This document shows, in pieces, positions 1 through 9,308 of a stretch of DNA of 64,000 nt. The position numbers and the translations under genes are program-made. The notes beneath the pieces were generated by a model that ran no database searches, was not told where the DNA came from, and worked only from the letters and a program-made list of their open reading frames with translations. Origin of the DNA: Acidihalobacter prosperus (GTDB taxonomy: Bacteria; Pseudomonadota; Gammaproteobacteria; DSM-5130; Acidihalobacteraceae); contig NZ_JQSG02000002.1 of assembly GCF_000754095.2 (NCBI RefSeq), forward strand, positions 1-64,000, written 5' to 3'. Every line of letters starts with the position of its first letter. The first letter of the stretch is position 1.

Positions 1-135
1 CGCCGATTTCTTGGCGCGGGCAGGCTTTTTCTTCGCCGGCGCGGCCGGCACAGACGCCTCACTGTCTGTCGCTTTCGATTCGGCCACCTCGCCGCCTGCG
101 GGCTGCTGATTCATATCCACGTTCTCGACCGACAT
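1..135 (-). CDS. Partial Lys/Ala-rich protein, N-terminus only
   Basis: Only the first 45 codons are in the window; the gene continues past the left edge. The visible N-terminus is polar (begins MSVENVDMNQQ) and turns into an Ala/Pro/Lys-rich stretch (PAAPAKKKPARAKKSA) typical of basic, nucleic-acid-binding tails. A good ribosome-binding site (AAGGGGAA) lies 5-7 nt before the ATG, which supports this as a real start. I do not recognise the family from this fragment. Confidence 0.6.
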   Translation of the reverse strand, partial: MSVENVDMNQQPAGGEVAESKATDSEASVPAAPAKKKPARAKKSA

Positions 136-177
136 TCAAATTCCCCTTATTAAACCATCGTGATGCAATAATACTAG

Positions 178-205
178 AATATATTCTGCGCACCTTCCAA
201 CACAA
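178..205 (-). promoter_or_regulatory. Possible sigma-70 promoter with 12-bp palindrome
   Basis: On the minus strand a TTGTGT box (200-205) and a TATATT box (178-183) are 16 bp apart, upstream of the partial gene starting at 135. The -10 region lies inside a perfect 12-bp palindrome AGAATATATTCT (176-187), which could be an operator. The match is modest, so this is a suggestion. Confidence 0.3.
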
Positions 206-283
206 GCATCGAAAAATCTTTTTTTTCGTCTCGATCCGGCGCAGGGTAAGCACCTTGACCCTCAACCCGTACAATCCGCTGCC

Positions 284-820
284 ATGACCGATTCAAAAAC
301 CCAGACTGAAGAGATGGCATTGAAACAAGACCATAGTATGGATATCCGCGTCGGCCTACCTCGCAGGCTGCTTTCAATCGTGTACGACTCGTTATTGATG
401 TTTGCTCTGCTTATCGTGGCGAATGCGTTGTTGATCCCGTTTCAACACGGCAAACCCATCGCTCCCGGCAACCATCTTTACCAGCTCTATCTTCTATACG
501 TCATTTATCTCTTCTTCGCCTGGTTCTGGATACATGGCGGACAAACGCTGGGCATGAAGGCATGGGGCATTCGCCTCGTATCGACGGATGGGAAACCTAT
601 CGGATGGAAACGCGCCACGGTGCGTTTCGCCGCGGCGTCGTTTTCCTGGATATTGCTCGGGAGTGGTTTTCTGTGGTCCTTGTTCGATCCCGACAAACGC
701 GCATTACACGACATACTGAGTCACACGCGGCTTGTGCGAGTAAGATTCGCGTCAGCGAAGACGTCTGAGCGCAAACAGACTGATGAAAAGGAAAAGCCCG
801 AGCGGCAACATGGCGCTTAA
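284..820 (+). CDS. RDD family membrane protein
   Basis: The protein has 178 aa. An Arg near residue 27 (LPRRLLSIVYDSLL) and Asp residues near the first and last helices are typical of the RDD family, with three to four hydrophobic helices (about 30-52, 68-85, 118-135) and a conserved central segment GGQTLGMKAWGIRLV. RDD proteins are inner-membrane proteins of mostly unknown or transport-related function. The C-terminus is a charged Lys/Glu/Arg tail. No clear ribosome-binding site precedes the chosen ATG; internal Met codons at residues 11 and 19 are alternatives. Its last 69 bp overlap the 3' end of lptG on the other strand. Confidence 0.8.
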   Translation: MTDSKTQTEEMALKQDHSMDIRVGLPRRLLSIVYDSLLMFALLIVANALLIPFQHGKPIAPGNHLYQLYLLYVIYLFFAWFWIHGGQTLGMKAWGIRLVSTDGKPIGWKRATVRFAAASFSWILLGSGFLWSLFDPDKRALHDILSHTRLVRVRFASAKTSERKQTDEKEKPERQHGA

Positions 821-1819
821 CAACGGCGCCAAGCCGAAAACAAGCCCAACCTGGTTACTCAGACGATTGAGAAAATAGAAACCCACACCCACCACGATAC
901 CGATGAACAGGCGCTGACCCGCCCCGCCCGAGCGTTGCGAACCAAACACGAAGGGGATGGCCAGCATGAGCATGACCAATGCCGAAAGCGGCGTTGTGAA
1001 ACGCTGCCAGAACGACAATTCATAGCGAGCGGCATCCAGGTGATTGTGTTTCAGGTAACCGACATATCGGGCAAGCGCCGGCAATGTCATTTCAGCGGGA
1101 CGAGCATCCAGAAGGTCGAAAAGGCGCGGCGAAATCAGCGCCGGAATCCGCAGCTGAGAGAGCCTGTCGACAACGATCCGCTGCATATCCTCGAATTCGC
1201 TGCGTTGCACTTCTTGCAGCAGCCAGGCACCGTCCTTGTAGCTTGCGCTGGCCGCGTGCAAGGCCAGACGCATCTGGCCCACCGGTGAAATCGTGTAGAT
1301 GCTGACACCTTCCAGGCGACGTCCCGGTAACGCATGGTCGATATGGATATAACGGTCGCCATCGCGCGCCCAGATATTGCTGCCTTCACGCACGACCTGC
1401 TGCCCGCTCTCTGCTGAAACCTTCAGGTCCTGCCCAGTGCGGGCGGCATCGGGAGCGACCCACTCTCCGAAAGGCAAGGCCACGACAATCATGAGCAATC
1501 CAGCCATCAGCGCGGAGCGAACAACGCCGGCAACCGAGACGCCCAATGCTCGAATGGCGATCAATTCGCTATGTGCCGCGAGGTTGCCGAGGCTTAATAA
1601 ACTGCCGATGAGGACTGCGGTCGGGAACAGGGTGTACATGCGTTGCGGCTCGGTGTAGAGCGTGAACAACATGGCCTGAGCAAGGCCATAATGGCCACGT
1701 CCGACACTGTCGATTTCGGCAAGAAAAGCGAATACCCAATCAAGCAACGTGAGCAGCAGCAGGGCGACCAGACTGCCCCCGATCACCGTGCGCATGAGAT
1801 AGGCGTTGATCCGCTTCAA
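752..1819 (-). CDS. lptG: LPS export system permease LptG
   Basis: LptG and LptF form the inner-membrane core of the LptB2FG ABC transporter that extracts LPS and passes it to LptC-LptA. The 355-aa protein begins LKRINAYLMRTVIGG, has three N-terminal membrane helices, a periplasmic beta-jellyroll region (about 120-260) and three C-terminal helices (from about 270). The likely start is a TTG that overlaps the lptF stop as TTGA (translational coupling). The first Met in frame is 8 residues further in. The reading frame stays open far upstream into lptF but that part is not LptG-like. The 3' end overlaps the RDD gene. Confidence 0.9.
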   Translation of the reverse strand: MKRINAYLMRTVIGGSLVALLLLTLLDWVFAFLAEIDSVGRGHYGLAQAMLFTLYTEPQRMYTLFPTAVLIGSLLSLGNLAAHSELIAIRALGVSVAGVVRSALMAGLLMIVVALPFGEWVAPDAARTGQDLKVSAESGQQVVREGSNIWARDGDRYIHIDHALPGRRLEGVSIYTISPVGQMRLALHAASASYKDGAWLLQEVQRSEFEDMQRIVVDRLSQLRIPALISPRLFDLLDARPAEMTLPALARYVGYLKHNHLDAARYELSFWQRFTTPLSALVMLMLAIPFVFGSQRSGGAGQRLFIGIVVGVGFYFLNRLSNQVGLVFGLAPLLSAMLPLGLFLFISLFALRRLR

Positions 1820-2910
1820 GACAGCCGCCTCGATGCAAAAGGCAGCCGCCAGCCTGCCTGGCGCCACCAGAGCAGAGCCGCCAACAAGAGCATCAGCAAA
1901 TGAGGCCACCACATGCCGATCGAGATCGGCACGATGCCCTTTTCCATCCAGGATTTCGCGATCAGGATCAAATTGGCATAAACAACATAGAGCAGCATTC
2001 CGAACACGAGCTGGCCGTACCGCCCCTGACGTGGGCGCACGTGACTCATCGGCACCGCCAGCAGAATCAGAATCAAGGCCGACAACGGAATCGCGAGCCG
2101 CCATTCCAACTCGGCCAGGTCGGCGGCACCGCCCTGACGCCACAACGAAAGCGTGGACATGGAGATGCGGCGAGGCGCGCCATTTTCGCTTACCGCCGCC
2201 AACGGCATGGCCGCCTGATAGCGTTCGAAGCGCAAGATACGGTAATCGGCCACGCCGGCCTTGCCGTCGTAGCGCGTGCCCTGCTCCAGCTTCAGCACGC
2301 GCAGCCCCTTCCCTCGATCGATTTCGAGCATGCCGGTACGCGCGCTGAGCACGATCGGACTGCCCTCGTCCACTGCGTGCACGAAAATATCCTGCAGACG
2401 CTTTCCGCGATCGCCGAGACTCGCCACGAAGGCCACGATCCTGCCGCCGTCGAGCGCCATGAAACGCCCGGACTCGACCGCAGCGAAATCCATTCTCTGC
2501 TGCCCTTCGCGCTGTATGACGACGCTTTTCTGCGATGCCCAAGGATAGGCGACCAGCATCAGATACAAAGACATCAAGGCCATCGGCAGACCCAGCAGCA
2601 TCAAGCCGCCATACAATCTTCGCGGACTCACCCCGGCTGCCTGCATCGCCGTCATCTCGCTATCGCGATACAAGCGTCCCAGCGTCAGCATGATTGCGAG
2701 AAAGAGCGCGACCGGCAGCAAAAGCATCATGGCCTTGAGGCTTTCGACGGCCACCAGCGAGGCCAGCAGTTCGACAGGCAGAGCACCGCTGGCCGACAGA
2801 CCAAGCAAACGCACGAAGGTGCTGCCGACAATCACCAGTCCAAGCACGAAACCTACTGCGAGCAGGGACAAGAGGACTTCGATGGCCAGGTATCGTGCGA
2901 GAATGCGCAT
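1816..2910 (-). CDS. lptF: LPS export system permease LptF
   Basis: This is the 364-aa partner of LptG in the LPS extractor. It has a YjgP/YjgQ-family layout: N-terminal helices (about 12-35 and 55-78), the conserved cytoplasmic loop with DSEMTAMQAAGVSPRRL (about 83-99) that contacts LptB, a periplasmic domain, and three C-terminal helices from about residue 275. It is the first gene of a two-gene lptF-lptG operon and is divergent from pepA, an order common in beta- and gammaproteobacteria. Confidence 0.92.
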   Translation of the reverse strand: MRILARYLAIEVLLSLLAVGFVLGLVIVGSTFVRLLGLSASGALPVELLASLVAVESLKAMMLLLPVALFLAIMLTLGRLYRDSEMTAMQAAGVSPRRLYGGLMLLGLPMALMSLYLMLVAYPWASQKSVVIQREGQQRMDFAAVESGRFMALDGGRIVAFVASLGDRGKRLQDIFVHAVDEGSPIVLSARTGMLEIDRGKGLRVLKLEQGTRYDGKAGVADYRILRFERYQAAMPLAAVSENGAPRRISMSTLSLWRQGGAADLAELEWRLAIPLSALILILLAVPMSHVRPRQGRYGQLVFGMLLYVVYANLILIAKSWMEKGIVPISIGMWWPHLLMLLLAALLWWRQAGWRLPFASRRLS

Positions 2911-3014
2911 GCGGACACGGGAGGATTTTTAGACCGCGCAAGTTTGCCATAGAATAGCCCGGGTACCGTAACGGCATTCGAATGCCGCCCCGCCAATGGA
3001 CACGGAGCCCGCCC

Positions 3015-4517
3015 ATGGAATTCTCCCCCGCCACACTCGCCGTACAGGAAACCAAGACTCCCTGCCTCGTACTGGGCATTTTCAAGGGCAGCAGCCGCCC
3101 CAGCGGGCTGATCAAACAGATTGACGACGCCACCGGCGGCTGGCTGCAAAAGCAGCTCAAGCGCGGTGATTTCGGCGGCGCCAAGGGGCAGACTCAGTAT
3201 CTGTACGACCCGCCCGGGCTGCTGGCCGAGCGCCTGCTGCTGGTCGGCTGCGGGGACAGCGCCGAATTTGGCGAGCGCGCCTATCTCGAAGCCTGCCAAA
3301 CGGCGGCCAAGACGCTCAACGAGGGAGGCGCCAAACAAGCCGTGTCCTGCCTGCCCGCACTCAAGGTCGGCCGCCGCGATCTGGCCTGGAAGATACAGCA
3401 AGCCGCCTACAATACGGGGATTGCGCTATACACCTTCGACGAATTCAAAAGCAAGGCGGAAAAAACCAAGGCGCCGCTGCGTCGACTGGATCTGTGGATC
3501 GGCGCAGACGAGGATACCGCCCTGGCGGCAGCATCGATACGCGTCGGCGAGGCGCTGATTGCAGGCGTCACCCTGGCCCGAGACCTGGCGAACCGGCCAG
3601 GCAATGTCTGCACACCGACCCATCTCGCCAAGCAGGCCAAGGCGCTGAAAAAGCAACATGCCCGCATGAGTCTAGAGGTGCTGGAAGAGGCCGACATGGA
3701 AAAACTCGGCATGGGTGCGTTTCTTTCGGTATCCCGCGGCAGCGAGGAACCCGGCAAACTGATCGTGCTGCACTATCAGGGCGGTGAAAAAAATGCGCGC
3801 CCCCTGGTGCTTGTCGGAAAAGGCATCACCTTCGACACCGGCGGTATCTCTCTCAAGCCGGGCGCACAGATGGATGAAATGAAGTACGACATGGGCGGCG
3901 CCGCCAGCGTGCTGGGCACGCTGGACGCCTGCGCACGGCTGGAGCTGCCACTGAACGTCGTCGGCATCATCGCGGCCGCGGAAAACATGCCCGACGGACG
4001 CGCCAGCAAACCTGGCGACATTGTCAAAACCCTGTCCGGGCAAACGGTCGAAATCCTCAACACCGACGCAGAAGGCCGACTCGTCCTCTGCGACGCACTG
4101 AGTTATGCCGAACGCTTCGATCCGGACTCGGTCGTGGACATGGCCACCCTGACTGGGGCCTGCATCATCGCCCTCGGCCATCAGGTGAGCGCGGTACTGG
4201 GCAATCACCCGCCTCTGATCCAGGAGCTCATCCAGGCTGGACAGACGAGCTTCGACCGTGCCTGGGAGCTGCCCCTGCTCGATGAATACCAGGAACAGCT
4301 CAAGAGCAATTTCGCAGACATGGCCAACATCGGCGGACGGGCCGCCGGCACCATCACCGCCGCCAGTTTCCTCTCACGCTTCGCCAAGGCCTATCACTGG
4401 GCGCACCTGGACATCGCCGGCACTGCCTGGATCAGCGGCGACAAGAAGGGCGCCACGGGGCGCCCCGTGGGCCTGTTACTGCAGTGGCTGCTCGACCGCG
4501 CGGCCGGCGGCCGCTGA
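3015..4517 (+). CDS. pepA: Leucyl aminopeptidase (M17 family)
   Basis: This is a cytosolic di-metal aminopeptidase that removes N-terminal residues from peptides; in E. coli PepA also binds DNA. At 500 aa it is full length. Metal-binding and catalytic motifs are present: KGITFDTGGISLK near residue 270 and the family signature NTDAEGRL near residue 350. The start at MEFSPATLAV is preferred because a GGAG sits 7-8 nt upstream; an in-frame ATG 33 nt earlier lacks a site. holC follows directly. Confidence 0.95.
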   Translation: MEFSPATLAVQETKTPCLVLGIFKGSSRPSGLIKQIDDATGGWLQKQLKRGDFGGAKGQTQYLYDPPGLLAERLLLVGCGDSAEFGERAYLEACQTAAKTLNEGGAKQAVSCLPALKVGRRDLAWKIQQAAYNTGIALYTFDEFKSKAEKTKAPLRRLDLWIGADEDTALAAASIRVGEALIAGVTLARDLANRPGNVCTPTHLAKQAKALKKQHARMSLEVLEEADMEKLGMGAFLSVSRGSEEPGKLIVLHYQGGEKNARPLVLVGKGITFDTGGISLKPGAQMDEMKYDMGGAASVLGTLDACARLELPLNVVGIIAAAENMPDGRASKPGDIVKTLSGQTVEILNTDAEGRLVLCDALSYAERFDPDSVVDMATLTGACIIALGHQVSAVLGNHPPLIQELIQAGQTSFDRAWELPLLDEYQEQLKSNFADMANIGGRAAGTITAASFLSRFAKAYHWAHLDIAGTAWISGDKKGATGRPVGLLLQWLLDRAAGGR

Positions 4518-4530
4518 TCATGGGGCCGCG

Positions 4531-4965
4531 ATGACACGCGTGGATTTCTATCTCCTGCCCACTCACGAAGCCTCCGCCCGCCTGAGATTCGTCTGCAAGC
4601 TGGCGGGCAAGGCCGTCGCCAGCGGCAAGCGCCTGCATATCCTCGCGGCCAGCGCCGATGAGTGTCATGCGCTCGACCTAATGCTGTGGACACAAGAGGA
4701 CACGAGCTTTCTGCCGCATGCATTGACGCATGCGGCGGATGCCGATTACCCGATCACGCTGGGGCACACGTCCGAATCGCTGGCGGATGGTGTCGCGCTG
4801 GTCAATCTTTCCGACGCCATGCCGGCACGCTTCACACAGTTCGAACAAGTGGCGGAAATCGTCGACGAGGACCCGGCACGCAAGGCGCGCGCGCGCGCGC
4901 ATTATCGTCTATACCGGGAGCAAGGCTGCGAGTTGCAGCACCACCCACTGGGACAAGCCACGTGA
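4531..4965 (+). CDS. holC: DNA polymerase III chi subunit
   Basis: HolC (144 aa) is the chi subunit of the clamp-loader assembly; it bridges the psi subunit and single-strand-binding protein. The sequence MTRVDFYLLPTHEASARLRFVCKLAGKAV and the central GKRLHILAASADECHALDLMLWTQ segment match the family. It lies 13 nt after pepA in the conserved pepA-holC-valS order. A run of eight GC dinucleotides (4885-4900) lies inside the gene and encodes RARA. Confidence 0.93.
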   Translation: MTRVDFYLLPTHEASARLRFVCKLAGKAVASGKRLHILAASADECHALDLMLWTQEDTSFLPHALTHAADADYPITLGHTSESLADGVALVNLSDAMPARFTQFEQVAEIVDEDPARKARARAHYRLYREQGCELQHHPLGQAT

Positions 4966-5846
4966 GGCGACCCGATCCACGCGACATACCCACGCTGGAC
5001 GATCTCGTCTTCCCCGGCGAAGCCCTCGAGGGCGGCGTTCCGGGCGCCACCGGTGCGGACAGTCCATCCGCGGGAACCGTCAGGGAACGTCTCGAACCGC
5101 ATTTCCAGCATGGCACCCGCGACGCGGCCCCGCATGACCGCGGCCTCGAACCCTGGGTCCCGCAACGCGGGGAACTCGATCCGGCATCTTTCGACCTTGG
5201 CTCGCCGGACGGGCAAGAAGCCGTTCCGGCAACCCGATTGACGCCCACGCCCGAAAGCGACGATCGGCCCCCGGCATCGCCCCTCGATTCCGACGCACCG
5301 CTGTTCACGGACCCGCTCACGCCGGCGCTTCTGGAAGACCCCGACATCCCAACCGACGTCACCGGACCCTCTGCCCCGCGACTGGCGCCGATCGTACGAC
5401 TGGAATCCCTGGCCGCGCTGGCCCGACAGGAACCCACGTTCGGCCCGCGCCCCGCTCCCCCGCACAGGCCCGCGCAGGACGGCGAGGCCCACAACATGGA
5501 CTGGCCGGATCACGAGGATCCGTGGGCATTGCCTGCACGGCCGTCATCCCAGACGGAAGCCCCGCCGCCGCCGCGAGATGCTCCTGAGGCGTACGTTACG
5601 CCTGCGGCGGATGGCGAAGAGTCATCTCCCGCCCACGAACTCGCGCCGACGGATGCCGCGCTCACGGCACTCAGATCGATCGGCATCGCCAGCGATTCCA
5701 AAGACGACATTCACCGGCAGGACACGGACACGCCCGAAGCCCGTATCGAAGCCGCGATCGAACGCGCGCTCGCAGCCGAGATACCCACGCTGACACAACG
5801 CGTCGTCGAAGCCGTACTCGAGGAATTGCGTCGGCCACGGCACTGA
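4962..5846 (+). CDS. Acidic Pro-rich protein of unknown function, holC-valS interval
   Basis: The protein has 294 aa. The start is a GTG overlapping the holC stop as GTGA, so translation is probably coupled. Residues 1-235 are low complexity, rich in Pro, Asp, Glu and Ala, and probably disordered. The last 35 residues look helical (EARIEAAIERALAAEI then VVEAVLEELRR) and are the best candidate for a conserved interaction helix. No signal peptide or membrane helix is visible. I do not recognise the family. The position suggests co-expression with replication and translation genes, but that does not define a function. Confidence 0.7.
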   Translation: MRRPDPRDIPTLDDLVFPGEALEGGVPGATGADSPSAGTVRERLEPHFQHGTRDAAPHDRGLEPWVPQRGELDPASFDLGSPDGQEAVPATRLTPTPESDDRPPASPLDSDAPLFTDPLTPALLEDPDIPTDVTGPSAPRLAPIVRLESLAALARQEPTFGPRPAPPHRPAQDGEAHNMDWPDHEDPWALPARPSSQTEAPPPPRDAPEAYVTPAADGEESSPAHELAPTDAALTALRSIGIASDSKDDIHRQDTDTPEARIEAAIERALAAEIPTLTQRVVEAVLEELRRPRH

Positions 5847-5861
5847 TCGGCCCCGCCACGC

Positions 5862-5890
5862 TCGGCAGCCCGCGCCAGCGCCGTTATAAT
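5862..5890 (+). promoter_or_regulatory. Sigma-70 promoter of valS
   Basis: A perfect TATAAT (5885-5890) is preceded at 17 bp by TCGGCA (5862-5867, four of six consensus bases). The ATG of valS is 34 nt beyond the -10 box. This is the clearest housekeeping-type promoter I see in the window. Confidence 0.6.
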
Positions 5891-5924
5891 CCCCCGCTTC
5901 GCAACGCCCACCGGACACCGCCTC

Positions 5925-8690
5925 ATGGATAAGAGTTACGACCCGCACGCGATCGAACAACGCTGGTATGCGCACTGGGAGGCGCAGGGTTATTTCGCCC
6001 CCCAGGGTGAGGGTCGGCCCTATTGCATCATGATCCCGCCGCCGAACGTCACCGGCACCCTGCACATGGGGCATGCCTTCCAGGACACGCTGATGGATGC
6101 GCTGATCCGCTACCACCGGATGCGCGGTGACGACACCTTATGGCAGGCCGGCAGCGATCATGCGGGCATAGCCACGCAGATGGTTGTCGAACGTCAGCTC
6201 AACGCCGAGGGCAAAACCCGCCACGATCTAGGCCGCGAGGCCTTCATCGACCGCGTATGGCAGTGGAAGGGCGAATCAGGCGGCAACATCACCCGTCAGC
6301 TGCGCCGCATGGGCGCTTCTCTCGACTGGAGCCGCGAGCGCTTCACCATGGACGAAGGTCTGTCGAAGGCCGTTCAGGAGGTGTTCGTCCGACTCTATGA
6401 CGAAGGCCTGATCTATCGCGGCAAGCGTCTGGTCAACTGGGATCCCGCCCTGCATACCGCGATTTCCGATCTCGAGGTGGTTTCGGAAGAGGAGCAAGGC
6501 TATCTCTGGCACTTCCGTTATCCGCTCGCCGAAGGCGACGGCCATCTGGTGGTGGCCACCACCCGTCCGGAAACCATGCTCGGCGACACGGCGGTCGCCG
6601 TCCATCCTGCCGACGCGCGCTATCAGGGCATGATCGGCCGCAGCATCCGGCTACCGCTCACCGACCGCCTGATCCCGATCATCGCGGATGAATACGTCGA
6701 TCCCGAATTCGGCACCGGCTGCGTCAAGATCACCCCGGCCCACGATTTCAACGACTATGCGGTCGGCCAGCGCCACGACCTTCCGCTGATCAACATCTTC
6801 ACGCCCGATGCCCGCATCAACGGCGAAGCGCCGGAAGCCTTCCAGGGGCTCGACCGCTTCGACGCGCGCAAGCGGGTGGTCGCCGCCATGAAAGCGCTGG
6901 GCTTGCTGGAAAAAGTCGACGACCACAAACTGATGGTGCCGCGCGGCGACCGCTCCGGCGAAGTGATCGAGCCGTACCTGACCGACCAATGGTACGTCAA
7001 GGCCGCACCGCTTGCGGCGCCGGCGATCCAGGCCGTGGAGGACGGGCGCATCCGCTTCATCCCGGAAAACTGGAGCAAGACCTATTTCGAATGGATGCGC
7101 AACATCGAGGACTGGTGCATCTCGCGCCAGCTCTGGTGGGGCCACCGCATCCCCGCCTGGTACGACGATGACGGTAATATCTACGTGGCGCGCTCGGAGG
7201 CCGAGGCGCGCAGCAGGCATGGTCTTGCCGACGACGTCGCACTGCGTCAGGACGGCGACGTGCTCGACACCTGGTTCTCTTCCGCACTGTGGCCCTTTTC
7301 CACCCTCGGCTGGCCGGACAAGACCCCCGAGCTCGAACGCTACTACCCCACCAGCGTGCTGGTCACCGGCTTCGATATCATCTTTTTCTGGGTCGCGCGC
7401 ATGGTGATGATGGGCCTGAAGTTCATGGGTGACGTGCCCTTTCACGAGGTCTACGTACACGGCCTGGTACGCGATGCCGAGGGCCGCAAGATGTCCAAGT
7501 CCAAAGGCAACGTGCTCGACCCTCTGGATCTGATCGACGGCATCAGCCTCGACGCGTTGCTCGACAAGCGCACCCGCGGACTGATGCAGCCGCGCATGGC
7601 CGAACGCATCGACGCCGCCACGCGCAAGGAGTTTCCGGACGGCATCCCGGCCTTCGGCACCGATGCGCTGCGCTTTACCTTCGCCGCGCTCGCGACCACC
7701 GGCCGCGATATCCGTTTCGACCTCGGGCGCATCGAGGGCAATCGCAATTTCTGCAACAAGCTCTGGAATGCGGCGCGCTACGTGCTGATGAATACCGAAG
7801 ACCGCGATACCGGCCTGGGCGACGGTCCCGTCGAGCTGTCGCTCGCCGACCGCTGGGTGACCTCGCGCCTGCAGCGCCTCGAACAGGAAGCCGCGGAGCA
7901 CATTGGCGCCTACCGCTTCGACCTGCTGGCGCGGGCACTCTACGACTTTACCTGGCATACCTACTGCGACTGGTATCTCGAACTCGCCAAGACCGTGCTC
8001 ACGGACGAACAGGCGAGCGAGGCACTTCAACGCGGCACCCGCCGCACCCTGGTGCGCGCGCTCGAAGCCGTACTGTGTCTGCTCCACCCCATCATGCCCT
8101 ATATCACCGAGGAGATATGGCAACAGATCGCGCCGTTGGCCGGCGAACGGGGCGCAACCATCCTGCTTCGCCCTTATCCGGCAGGCGATGCCGCCCAGAT
8201 CGACGAAGCGGCGGAAAACGAAATGGCCTGGGTGCAGCAGTTCATCCTCGCCATTCGTCGCATCCGCGCGGAAATGGACATCGCGCCAGGCAAGCAGGTG
8301 CCGCTGATGGTCCAGGGATACGACGCCGGAGAACGCGAGCGTTATGCGGCGCATCGCGGCTTCATCGACGCGCTCGCGCGACTCTCCGAGGTACGCTGGC
8401 TGGGCAATGATGAAACCGCCCCGGAGGCGGCCACGGCCCTGCTCGGCGAAACTCGACTGCTGATCCCACTTGCCGGCCTGATCGACAAGGAAGCCGAACT
8501 GAGCCGTCTCGACAAGGAAATCGCCAAGCTCGAAAACGGTCTGTCACAGGCTCGCGGCAAGCTTGCCAACGAGAATTTCGTGGCGCGCGCGCCGGTGTCG
8601 GTGGTTGAACAGGAACGCGGTCGCGTACGCGACATGGAAACGGCCATCGCCCAGTTGCGCGAACAGGCCGCGCGCATCCAGGCACTGTGA
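5925..8690 (+). CDS. valS: Valyl-tRNA synthetase
   Basis: Class I aminoacyl-tRNA synthetase of 921 aa that charges tRNA-Val in the cytosol and edits mischarged Thr. The HIGH-type motif reads HMGH (about residue 47, in [14 protein letters not shown]) and the KMSKS motif is intact (KMSKSKGN, about 522). The insertion (CP1) editing domain lies between them. The C-terminal coiled-coil tRNA-binding arm (about 850-920, [18 protein letters not shown]) is present. The start gives [15 protein letters not shown], the usual family N-terminus. Confidence 0.97.
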   Translation: MDKSYDPHAIEQRWYAHWEAQGYFAPQGEGRPYCIMIPPPNVTGTLHMGHAFQDTLMDALIRYHRMRGDDTLWQAGSDHAGIATQMVVERQLNAEGKTRHDLGREAFIDRVWQWKGESGGNITRQLRRMGASLDWSRERFTMDEGLSKAVQEVFVRLYDEGLIYRGKRLVNWDPALHTAISDLEVVSEEEQGYLWHFRYPLAEGDGHLVVATTRPETMLGDTAVAVHPADARYQGMIGRSIRLPLTDRLIPIIADEYVDPEFGTGCVKITPAHDFNDYAVGQRHDLPLINIFTPDARINGEAPEAFQGLDRFDARKRVVAAMKALGLLEKVDDHKLMVPRGDRSGEVIEPYLTDQWYVKAAPLAAPAIQAVEDGRIRFIPENWSKTYFEWMRNIEDWCISRQLWWGHRIPAWYDDDGNIYVARSEAEARSRHGLADDVALRQDGDVLDTWFSSALWPFSTLGWPDKTPELERYYPTSVLVTGFDIIFFWVARMVMMGLKFMGDVPFHEVYVHGLVRDAEGRKMSKSKGNVLDPLDLIDGISLDALLDKRTRGLMQPRMAERIDAATRKEFPDGIPAFGTDALRFTFAALATTGRDIRFDLGRIEGNRNFCNKLWNAARYVLMNTEDRDTGLGDGPVELSLADRWVTSRLQRLEQEAAEHIGAYRFDLLARALYDFTWHTYCDWYLELAKTVLTDEQASEALQRGTRRTLVRALEAVLCLLHPIMPYITEEIWQQIAPLAGERGATILLRPYPAGDAAQIDEAAENEMAWVQQFILAIRRIRAEMDIAPGKQVPLMVQGYDAGERERYAAHRGFIDALARLSEVRWLGNDETAPEAATALLGETRLLIPLAGLIDKEAELSRLDKEIAKLENGLSQARGKLANENFVARAPVSVVEQERGRVRDMETAIAQLREQAARIQAL

Positions 8691-8718
8691 TCATCGACGC
8701 ACGGCCGGAGGTGGAACG

Positions 8719-9273
8719 ATGAGCAAGCTGCCGGATCAGCATGAACAGATCATCCAGACCCATGCCGCCCTCATCGTCAACGTGGTGCGCGCCGCACAAA
8801 ACCCGGCGTTGCGACCGCCGCTGGAGGACGTCCTACGGGTCAGCGTCGAGAACGGCTGGGGCGATCTGGTCAGGGTGATCCGCAAGATCCTTGATGGTTC
8901 GCGCGATCTCGGCCTGCTTGCCGGTCTCGATGAGGAGGACGGCGTCATTGCGGAAGCCATACTGCGTGGCCTGCAAAATCCCACCACGTTGCCCGATCCC
9001 AACGTCAAGCCCGACCCTATACTGGCCGCGCCGGGACTTGCCGCCATGATTCATGCCTGCAGGCGCGGCGACGTGCAAGCCCTTCAGCTGCTCTCCGGCA
9101 TGGCCGAACAGATGACGCGCGTCGGCGGCGACATGGGGCGCATGGGCGGCATCATCCGTCGCCTGGTCGACGGCGAACGCGATCCGGAGATGCTTTCCAA
9201 GGGCATGACCGCCCAGGGCGAATCGCTGTTGTTGGCCGTACTCGACGAGCTTGGCAAGCTCGACGCCCATTGA
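8719..9273 (+). CDS. Helical protein of unknown function downstream of valS
   Basis: The protein has 184 aa and its start is supported by GGAGGTGG just upstream. It is predicted soluble and mostly alpha-helical, with no signal peptide, Cys cluster or nucleotide-binding motif. A Met/Gly-rich stretch (SGMAEQMTRVGGDMGRMGG) lies at about residues 127-145. It lies 28 nt after valS and may be read from the same transcript. I do not recognise the family. Confidence 0.75.
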   Translation: MSKLPDQHEQIIQTHAALIVNVVRAAQNPALRPPLEDVLRVSVENGWGDLVRVIRKILDGSRDLGLLAGLDEEDGVIAEAILRGLQNPTTLPDPNVKPDPILAAPGLAAMIHACRRGDVQALQLLSGMAEQMTRVGGDMGRMGGIIRRLVDGERDPEMLSKGMTAQGESLLLAVLDELGKLDAH

Positions 9274-9308
9274 CCCAGCGGAAAATCCGGTCTGCGACGA
9301 ACTGCCGC

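Noticed and set aside
1820-2542. Long open frame upstream of lptG in the same frame
   Set aside because: It overlaps lptF in another frame, has shadow-type Arg/Ala-rich composition, and LptG-like sequence begins only at the TTG at 1819.
6651-8354. 567-codon antisense frame in valS
   Set aside because: High-GC shadow of a strongly supported gene; no family resemblance.
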